Position numbers and translations under genes: made by a program. From Elusimicrobiota bacterium (GTDB lineage: Bacteria; Elusimicrobiota; Elusimicrobia; UBA1565; UBA9628), in NCBI GenBank assembly GCA_003151975.1, contig PLZD01000041.1:46011-110010 (forward strand): DNA of 64,000 nt. Direction: 5' to 3'. The notes beneath the pieces are model-generated. The model did not search any database. It worked only from the letters and a program-made list of their open reading frames with translations, and was not told the origin of the DNA. Numbering within the stretch: position 1 is the first letter of the stretch; every line of letters starts with the position of its first letter. Shown here piece after piece: positions 58,764-64,000 of this stretch.

Positions 58764-59168
58764 ATGAAAAAGTTACCGCAATGGCTTAAGGGTCTCATCG
58801 TCGGCACTCTGTCCTTTCAGCTGGGGGCCTGCGGCACCATCATGCACCCGGAGCGAAAAGGACAAACGGGCCGGGGCGCGGGCTTGGATGTCGGCGTCGT
58901 CCTCTTGGATGGGATCGGCTTGTTTTTCTTCATAATTCCAGGGGTGATCGCCTACGCCGTCGACTTCAGCAACGGGACGATCTATCTTCCCGGCGGCGAT
59001 CACCATACTCCCAAGACCATAGCGTTCGACACGAAAAACTCCACGCCGGAGTCGCTGAGACAAATCATTCGCAAGCAGACCGGCTACGACGTTCATTGGC
59101 AGGATGAGCGGCTGGTGACGATCAGGCTGAAGAACAAGGACGAAATGACGGCTCGTTTCCTGGACTAG
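58764..59168 (+). CDS. small lipoprotein
   Basis: A 134-residue protein with TAAGGAGA before the ATG and lipobox LGAC at about residue 23. A hydrophobic segment (about 45-65, VVLLDGIGLFFFIIPGVIAYAVD) and a DFSNGTIYLP strand resemble YceK/YidQ-type lipoproteins. The C-terminal 60 residues form a small alpha/beta unit (PESLRQIIRKQTGYDVHWQD). Function unknown. Confidence 0.72.
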   Translation: MKKLPQWLKGLIVGTLSFQLGACGTIMHPERKGQTGRGAGLDVGVVLLDGIGLFFFIIPGVIAYAVDFSNGTIYLPGGDHHTPKTIAFDTKNSTPESLRQIIRKQTGYDVHWQDERLVTIRLKNKDEMTARFLD

Positions 59169-59171
59169 AGC

Positions 59172-59720
59172 ATGAACAAGAAAATAATTCCGTTGGCGGC
59201 GGTCTTCCTGGCCGGATGCGCCAGCGTGCCCAAAGGCCCGGATGTCGCGGTCATGCCGGGCCCCGGCAAAAGCTTCGAGCAATTCACCGCGGACGACCGC
59301 GTCTGCCGCGATTATTCCGACAAGTCGTTGAAGACCAGCGTGAATAAAGAAGGAGCGAAGACCGTAGGTGAGGGAGCGGGGGTCGGCGTTTTGCTGGGCG
59401 CCGCCGTCGGGGCGTTATTAGGCCGGGGCCATCCCGGCGCCGTCGAGAGCGGCGCGGGCGTAGGCCTGCTCATGGGCTCGGCCGTGGGCGCTCAAAACGC
59501 CGGACCGGCCGAACGCGATGCCCAGCAGCGCTATGACATCGCCTTTGAGCAATGCATGATGGCCAAAGGCAATCAACTGCCGGTCTCGACGCCGCCCATA
59601 ACTTACTATCGCCACCGATATTACCGGCAGCGCGTCGTCATCTATCAGGCGCCGCCGACGGTGATCTATCAACAGGGTCCTCCGCCGGCGGATTCGATGC
59701 CCCCGGGCCCCCCGAACTGA
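59172..59720 (+). CDS. glycine-zipper lipoprotein
   Basis: A 182-residue protein with lipobox LAGC at about residue 15. The centre is a glycine zipper (VGVLLGAAVGALLGRGHPG, then GVGLLMGSAVGAQ) of the kind that inserts into or crosses the outer membrane. The Cys in EQCMMAKG follows, and a Tyr/Arg/Pro-rich tail ends the protein (YYRHRYYRQRVVIYQ). It is 3 nt after the previous gene, so probably in the same transcript. Confidence 0.76.
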   Translation: MNKKIIPLAAVFLAGCASVPKGPDVAVMPGPGKSFEQFTADDRVCRDYSDKSLKTSVNKEGAKTVGEGAGVGVLLGAAVGALLGRGHPGAVESGAGVGLLMGSAVGAQNAGPAERDAQQRYDIAFEQCMMAKGNQLPVSTPPITYYRHRYYRQRVVIYQAPPTVIYQQGPPPADSMPPGPPN

Positions 59721-59745
59721 GATGGATGTGAATGGAGAAAGAAGA

Positions 59746-60360
59746 ATGAAACTACTCACCGCCGCTCTGATGGCGGCGCTGTTGTCGCTCTCGACTCAGG
59801 CGAAGGCCGAAGTCAAGACGGGAACCCAGCAAGTCTCGCTGGATATGGGTTTCGCCAATCCGTTGGGCAACGACACCGTGTTCGACCAGACCAGGACCTT
59901 CGGGTCGCCTGGGCCGGAGATCGGCTTACAATACCGCTATCAGATCCAAAACAACTTGAGCTTCGGAGGCGACTTGAGCATCGCCAGCTTGGGCACCAAT
60001 GACTTCAATACAGGGAAGGGCCCGGTCGAAGTCAAATCCGCGGCCTGGACTTTGCTGGCGATCGGAAGGATGGATCTGCTCCCGGAAAACGACATCCGGC
60101 CCTACGGCCTGCTGGGCCTTGGCTTCGGCGGGGTCAGAAGAAGCACAAGCTTCAGCCAAAACCCGGCCTTGAGCTCGACGGAGTCCTCCGGCGGCGGAGC
60201 GCTGGCGCTGGGCGGCGGCGTCGACTTCGACGTCAATAAGGCATGGCTTGTCGGCGGGGAACTGCGCTACACCTACATCAACACGAGCTTGAGCCAAGTA
60301 GGCGCCAGCAGCTCCCGAACGCTCGACTTCCTGCTCAAGATCGGGTACAAGTTTCTATGA
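59746..60360 (+). CDS. outer-membrane beta-barrel protein
   Basis: The start is the ATG at 59746 (204 residues) behind GGAGAAAGAAGA, with a signal peptide (KLLTAALMAALLSLSTQAKA). It alternates amphipathic strands (QQVSLDMGFANPL, IGLQYRYQIQNNLSFGGDL, PYGLLGLGFGGVRRS, AWLVGGELRYTYIN) and ends in LLKIGYKFL. This is the OmpW/OmpA-barrel style, typical of eight-stranded barrels. Ligand unknown. Confidence 0.8.
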   Translation: MKLLTAALMAALLSLSTQAKAEVKTGTQQVSLDMGFANPLGNDTVFDQTRTFGSPGPEIGLQYRYQIQNNLSFGGDLSIASLGTNDFNTGKGPVEVKSAAWTLLAIGRMDLLPENDIRPYGLLGLGFGGVRRSTSFSQNPALSSTESSGGGALALGGGVDFDVNKAWLVGGELRYTYINTSLSQVGASSSRTLDFLLKIGYKFL

Positions 60361-60402
60361 AAATGATGCCGCGAGAATCCGCCGAAGCGCCCCGTCTTCA
60401 GC

Positions 60403-60696
60403 TCAGTGAGAAGGCGACGGCGCCTGGTTTTGAAGGCGGACCGCTGTAGGCGCCGGGGCCGGCAGGGCGTCCTTCTTGCCCCGGCCCGCGACAAACACGA
60501 GAACAAAAAAGTAGCCGACCGCGACGATCAGCGCCAAAAAGAGCCAGTCGGTCGTCAGCCACCGCCCGCGGTGCTCGGCGAGAAGCTTCTTTCCCTCCTC
60601 GGTCTGGCGCGGAACGAGGCTGCAGCCCGGACAAGGCAGTCCCCAATCCAACACCTCATGCTTGCAGTGCGGGCAATGCCGCTGGTCGATCTCCAT
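60403..60696 (-). CDS. zinc-ribbon membrane protein
   Basis: A 97-residue protein. CPHCKHEV and CPGCSL make a zinc ribbon at residues 8-27. A charged linker follows, then one membrane helix (LFLALIVAVGYFFVLVFVAG, about 50-70) and a short Pro-rich tail. Function unknown; it is isolated on the minus strand. Confidence 0.65.
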   Translation of the reverse strand: MEIDQRHCPHCKHEVLDWGLPCPGCSLVPRQTEEGKKLLAEHRGRWLTTDWLFLALIVAVGYFFVLVFVAGRGKKDALPAPAPTAVRLQNQAPSPSH

Positions 60697-60755
60697 GAGC
60701 GGGTCCTAGATCAAGCCGAAGTATAGCCCGCGCGCCAAAACCTGTCAACGCTGGG

Positions 60756-61154
60756 CTACTTCATGTCCGCCGCGAAGTCCGTGTACGCCTTTTTGAGATC
60801 GCTGAGCGCGTCGTCTACCCCGGTCTTAAAATGGCTCCACTCGCTCTCTGAAGCGGATTTGACCTTGGCGAACCTCGCCGCGACCGTCTTTCTCTTTCTG
60901 CCCAATTCTCTATCGTGGGCCTCGGCCTTTTTCTTGAGATGATCGATCTTGGCGTCGAGTTCGGCGAGCTCGGCGCTGGTCCGCTTCTCGTAGTCCGCCT
61001 TCTTCTCGCCGGCGTAAGTCTCCGCGTCATGGACTGTTTGCTTGACCTCGGCCTTCATCGTCTTGCCTGACGCGGGCTGAGCCCCTGCCCCGGCGGCGCT
61101 CGCCGCGACGACGCACGCCAGACCGAAGATCACCGTATTTCGCTTCACTGTCAT
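60756..61154 (-). CDS. exported coiled-coil protein
   Basis: The start is the ATG at 61154 (132 residues) behind GGAGGAG. Signal peptide VIFGLACVVAASAAGAGA. The mature part is one long Lys/Glu/Ala helix (EKRTSAELAELDAKIDHLKK) of apolipoprotein-like character. It lies 14 nt downstream of the gene at 61169, so it is probably last in the 62967-60756 transcript. Confidence 0.7.
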   Translation of the reverse strand: MTVKRNTVIFGLACVVAASAAGAGAQPASGKTMKAEVKQTVHDAETYAGEKKADYEKRTSAELAELDAKIDHLKKKAEAHDRELGRKRKTVAARFAKVKSASESEWSHFKTGVDDALSDLKKAYTDFAADMK

Positions 61155-61168
61155 TCTTTCGCTCCTCC

Positions 61169-61960
61169 TCAAAATCGAAGGCGGTAGTTGACGCCGACGC
61201 GCTCGTTCTTCATGCGCCCGCCGGTCATGCCCCATTCGGTCGCCAGCGACAGGGGCGCGTCTTTGTAGCCCAGCTCGAAGCCGGCGAGATTGTTGGCATT
61301 GCCGCCGCTCTGCAGGGCCCGGCGGAACTTCAAGGCCGAAGCCAGATCGATACCGACCTTGATCGCGCCAAACCGTGAGGTGGCGTGCACGCCGTTTAGG
61401 TAGAGGAATGTGCCGCCAAGGATGCCGGCCATGGAGAGAAAGCCCGGGTCCCAATTGCGGCGGTCCGCGGCGAAAGCGCCGGATTTCTGCCCGAAGAGCT
61501 CTAGCTGGTAGCGAGAGATCATCGTGTCCTCAAAGGAGTCCAGGACCACGCTGGCCTGCTGTCTTGCGGCCCAGGAGTTCCAGGCCTGCAGTTGGGCGAC
61601 ATTGGCGGGTCGGAGGCCGTCGCCGGTCACCGGGTAGGCGAGGCGTGCGCGGTCGAGGAAGCGGGACTCATTGTCCGCTAGGTTGCGGTCGAAGAGCGGA
61701 ACTGAGTCCTCTTTGGGCGCGGCCTTGAGGCCGCTCGAGAGCTTTGTGGGAAGGACCGCGCCTATGACGCGCCGCCGCATGAAATCGAAGACCCCGTCCG
61801 ACACTCCCTCCATAAAGCGATAGGTCGGAGCCAACCGATCCAAAACCGCCCGGCTCTGCCCCGGTTCGTCCAGCACGGGATCGGGAAAGGCGACCGACTC
61901 GCCGAGCGCCAAGCGCGCGCACAGCAAGGCTAGCGCGGCAGCGAGCCCCAATGATTTCAT
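61169..61960 (-). CDS. exported protein of unknown function, beta-rich C-terminus
   Basis: A 263-residue protein with a signal peptide (LGLAAALALLCARLALG). The N-terminal two thirds are helical. The last 60 residues form strands (NLAGFELGYKDAPLSLATEW, ERVGVNYRLRF) ending in Phe, which suggests outer-membrane contact. No family is recognised. Its ATG overlaps the stop of the 54-codon gene upstream. Confidence 0.68.
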   Translation of the reverse strand: MKSLGLAAALALLCARLALGESVAFPDPVLDEPGQSRAVLDRLAPTYRFMEGVSDGVFDFMRRRVIGAVLPTKLSSGLKAAPKEDSVPLFDRNLADNESRFLDRARLAYPVTGDGLRPANVAQLQAWNSWAARQQASVVLDSFEDTMISRYQLELFGQKSGAFAADRRNWDPGFLSMAGILGGTFLYLNGVHATSRFGAIKVGIDLASALKFRRALQSGGNANNLAGFELGYKDAPLSLATEWGMTGGRMKNERVGVNYRLRF

Positions 61961-62121
61961 CTCAGACGGCGCGGGCTCGGTGAGCGGCAGACGATGCAGG
62001 CGGCCCTCATCATAGAGACGAATCCGATGGCGAACAGTCCCATGGCCAAGATGTCCATCGAGCGCCCTTGACCAACCACGGTGTTTTGCGACTGGAGTCC
62101 GACCAACGTCAGCAATAGCAT
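61957..62121 (-). CDS. small membrane protein, 54 residues
   Basis: The ATG at 62121 has GGAGG 7 nt upstream. The product begins MLLLTLVGLQSQNTVVGQG and has a membrane helix (MDILAMGLFAIGFVSMM) followed by CIVCR and a basic tail. Its TGA overlaps the next ATG (ATGA), so translation is coupled to the 61169 gene, and it starts 18 nt after the histidine kinase stop. No homologue is known to me. Confidence 0.6.
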   Translation of the reverse strand: MLLLTLVGLQSQNTVVGQGRSMDILAMGLFAIGFVSMMRAACIVCRSPSPRRLR

Positions 62122-62139
62122 TGAATTATCCTCCTTGAA

Positions 62140-62967
62140 CTAGACGAAAAGCGCCAGAAACGCGTTGCAGCTCCGACTCGCCCCGCCGAGGAACCCCACG
62201 AAGTCGAAGGGTGCCGCGGGGCCCACGGCTTCCTCCACGAAGTCTTCCGGAGCGATCGGAATCGTGAAGCAGAGGGACGCCCCCAGGGCACGCCCGCCTT
62301 CGGCCCAGATGCGGCCCCCGTGGAGCTTGATCATCATCCGCGCCAGGGTCAGACCGAGTCCAGTGCCCTCGGTTTGTCTGACCGTCCCCGAAGACTGGAA
62401 CAACTCGAAAATCGCCTCGATGGAATCGGCCGGGACGCCGCGGCCCGTGTCCGTGACCGAGAAGACCAAGGTCCCGGCATTCTCGCGCACTCCACGCTTG
62501 ACCGATACCGTCACCATGCCTTGCGCCGGGGTGAACTTGAGGGCGTTGGAGATGAGGTTGGTCAGGACCTGCACGACCCGGCGCCCATCGGCCGACACGC
62601 GAGGCAGGTATCCGCAGACCTCCTTCATAAGATGAACGCGCCGGGTCGCCGCCATCGCCGCAAACCCCTCCGCAGCCTCCTCGATCAGTTCGCTCGCGCC
62701 GCAAGACCGTTTCTCCAAATTCATTTTCCCCCCCAGGAGCTTGGAGTAGTCCATGATGTCGTCGACCAAGCTCTCGAGGCGGAACGTGTTCTTCACGGCC
62801 ACAGCGAGCATCTGACGCTCGTCCGCGTCCAGGCGGCCGGTCACCTGCTCCTGAAGAACCTGGAGGCCGAGCCGCATGCAGGTGATGGGCGCCCGAAGCT
62901 CGTGGGTCAGATAAGCGGGCGGAAGAGCTTGGTCTCCCGGCGCCGGCCGGCTGGTTATCGTGTTCAT
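62140..62967 (-). CDS. orphan histidine kinase without sensor domain
   Basis: A 275-residue protein. The H-box is LTHELRAPIT with His at about residue 22, followed by a HisKA helix. The HATPase has an N-box NLISNALKFTP near 137, G1 VTDTGRGVP, F-box FELFQ and G2 GTGLGLTLA near 200. There is no membrane segment or sensor region, so it is cytoplasmic and must be regulated by partners. The C-terminal 35 residues are not typical of kinases. CATACT ends 6 nt before the ATG. No response regulator is adjacent; the REC-only proteins at 4530, 10078 and 14485 are possible clients. Confidence 0.88.
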   Translation of the reverse strand: MNTITSRPAPGDQALPPAYLTHELRAPITCMRLGLQVLQEQVTGRLDADERQMLAVAVKNTFRLESLVDDIMDYSKLLGGKMNLEKRSCGASELIEEAAEGFAAMAATRRVHLMKEVCGYLPRVSADGRRVVQVLTNLISNALKFTPAQGMVTVSVKRGVRENAGTLVFSVTDTGRGVPADSIEAIFELFQSSGTVRQTEGTGLGLTLARMMIKLHGGRIWAEGGRALGASLCFTIPIAPEDFVEEAVGPAAPFDFVGFLGGASRSCNAFLALFV

Positions 62968-63048
62968 AACCTTAGTATGCGTGATGCGGCTCCTCCCACC
63001 AAGTCGGAGTTGTACGCAAGGTCTCGCGTACTTGTCCTCGGGAGGAAA

Positions 63049-63252
63049 TCACCCTGCCGTCTTAGTATTACTACGCATAATCAGAACCAGGAGAATTTTT
63101 TGCCGCACAGCTGTCTTCGCCGCGGCGTTTGGGGTGGGGCAGGGTTCTGCGATGTCGGGCGGCGGGCCGCCGCAGTAACCGACGACGGTGTCGGTCTTGA
63201 CGGGCGCCTGGCTCTTGGCGAGCTCGGCCTTGAGAGCGGCTCGGTCGACGAG
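63049..63252 (-). pseudogene. gene remnant, no start codon
   Basis: The minus-strand frame reads LVDRAALKAELAKSQAPVK, then TDTVVGYCGGPPPDIAEPC, to a stop at 63049-63051. Codon choice looks coding but no start codon exists; an in-frame TAA at 63253-63255 precedes it. Confidence 0.4.
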
Positions 63253-63512
63253 TTAAGCCTTAGGGGCGACGGTTGTCATGCGGTCGCCTTTAACCGTCTC
63301 GTGCGGCTTCAATTCATAATCGTGAGGCGCGAGACTTCACGGTTCTCGATCGCCTCAGCAGCATTCTCATCGTCCGGTTTGTAATGGTAGGCGCCAAGAT
63401 CAAGTCCCCGTGAACGGAAAGCGTCCGGACCCAGAATCGAGACGCCAGCTCGGAAAAGAATTTCACCGTTCTTTGGAATGTCAGTTTCATATTCACTACA
63501 CTCCCCGGGACT
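63253..63512 (-). pseudogene. frameshifted gene remnant
   Basis: One frame reads IPKNGEILFRAGVSILGPDA, then FRSRGLDLGAYHYKPDDENA, and ends at a stop at 63309-63311. Immediately after, another frame continues plausibly as ELKPHETVKGDRMTTVAPKA to a TAA at 63253. No start codon is present. It looks like a decayed gene, broken by a frameshift near 63312. Confidence 0.4.
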
Positions 63513-63714
63513 TGCGGCCGAACAAGATCAGCGCGATGCCGCCGGCGATCCCGGCGACGCCCACTATCGGCTCGAGATAGACATGCTCGGTATGACTGAA
63601 GCTCGCCTGCAGAGGACCGGCGTCGATCAGCGAGACTGTCTTAGGATACGAGAATCCCTTGTAGACCAGCACGACGATTCCGGCGAGCACCAACAGCAGA
63701 CCAATATTTCTCAT
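63496..63714 (-). CDS. DUF3185-like small membrane protein
   Basis: The start is the ATG at 63714 (72 residues). Two membrane helices (NIGLLLVLAGIVVLVYKGF, then LEPIVGVAGIAGGIALILFG) flank a short loop with SYPKTVSLIDAGPLQ, and a basic tail follows. This is the DUF3185 layout. TATGCT ends 6 nt before the ATG. Function unknown. Confidence 0.68.
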   Translation of the reverse strand: MRNIGLLLVLAGIVVLVYKGFSYPKTVSLIDAGPLQASFSHTEHVYLEPIVGVAGIAGGIALILFGRKSRGV

Positions 63715-63787
63715 ACAGACAGCATACACGCGTCTCGCTCCGAGGCCAATACGGACTGTTACGCGACGCAGACTGTATAACTACGCA

Positions 63788-63816
63788 TTGGCCGATAGTC
63801 CGGGAGGGCGTATACT
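63788..63816 (+). promoter_or_regulatory. promoter of the PAS protein gene
   Basis: TTGGCC (63788-63793), a 17-nt spacer, TATACT (63811-63816). A leader of about 20 nt with AGAGGT precedes the ATG at 63844. Confidence 0.55.
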
Positions 63817-63843
63817 CCAGGCAGCCCTAACCCAGAGGTATCC

Positions 63844-64000
63844 ATGCACAAAAAAATTACCGCTAAAGCGGTTCCCAAGCCGACCGACGGCGCCGTGGAA
63901 GTCATCACCGAGGTCAGGCGGGAAGAAGCCGTTTTCAAGACCGGCGCGCTCCAGAACGCGATCCTCAACAGCGCCAATTTCTCGAGCATCGCCACGGATG
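63844..64000 (+). CDS. PAS-domain sensor protein, N-terminal part (runs off the window)
   Basis: 52 residues are visible: a Lys-rich start (HKKITAKAVPKPTDGAVEV) and then VFKTGALQNAILNSANFSSI, the characteristic first helix of PAS domains in multi-domain sensor kinases. The protein continues beyond the window. It probably belongs with the signalling genes around 62140. Confidence 0.7.
   Translation, partial: MHKKITAKAVPKPTDGAVEVITEVRREEAVFKTGALQNAILNSANFSSIATD

Overview
The window is GC-rich, densely coded DNA from a Gram-negative-type bacterium. The evidence is outer-membrane beta-barrels, lipoproteins with lipoboxes, class Ia ribonucleotide reductase and AddAB-type recombination enzymes. 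The protein style (many secreted proteins of no known family with Ala/Pro-rich leaders, REC-only response regulators ending in KPFDPK, giant coiled coils) suggests Elusimicrobiota or a neighbouring phylum. That placement is inference; no rRNA is present to test it.

Layout. 1-4500: the end of a DUF885 protein, a phosphodiester glycosidase-like protein, an EamA transporter, a membrane nucleotide cyclase, a thioredoxin-like ferredoxin and a YgjP-type metallopeptidase. 4517-15674: a coherent exopolysaccharide-type locus with a REC protein, a TPR/beta-barrel exporter, a TPR protein, a membrane sulfatase/phosphotransferase-fold enzyme, a second REC protein, a membrane HEAT protein, a processive GT2 synthase, a NodB-like deacetylase, a third REC protein and a PAP2 phosphatase. 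Most junctions inside it are 4-nt stop/start overlaps. 15675-16206: a strong promoter with a possible small RNA, then two atypical tandem tRNA genes. 16205-21871: secreted and membrane proteins of unknown function, an RDD protein, an HNH nuclease, a zinc ribbon and RlmF. 21970-25840: a giant coiled-coil protein and a His/Lys-rich secreted protein. 25899-36253: AddA-like and AddB-like helicase/nucleases, separated by a nucleotidyltransferase/CopG toxin-antitoxin-like pair and a 1058-residue secreted protein. 36361-43714: an outer-membrane protein, HisRS, a dienelactone hydrolase, secreted unknowns (one possibly ADP-ribosyltransferase-like) and an XdhC-MobA fusion. 43735-47258: an operon of exported proteins and lipoproteins. 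47403-52717: SirB1-like, thioredoxin-like and dipeptide epimerase genes, then a lower-GC gene bracketed by a 44-bp duplication of the epimerase 3' end. 52718-56527: nrdAB with its promoter. 56576-64000: a transporter, envelope proteins and lipoproteins, an orphan histidine kinase, gene remnants and the start of a PAS sensor gene.

Three genome-scale signals stand out. First, many start codons sit only 6-8 nt after a TATAAT-like -10 box, which predicts widespread leaderless mRNAs; genes with a Shine-Dalgarno sequence and a leader are mostly those for exported or abundant proteins. Second, three intergenic spacers carry degenerate arrays of GGCCTA / GGGCCC / AGGACCC words. Third, the 44-bp direct repeat around 50371-52370 looks like the scar of an insertion that preserved the coding ends of both genes it separated.

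All calls rest on reading sequence and motifs by eye; no database search was run.
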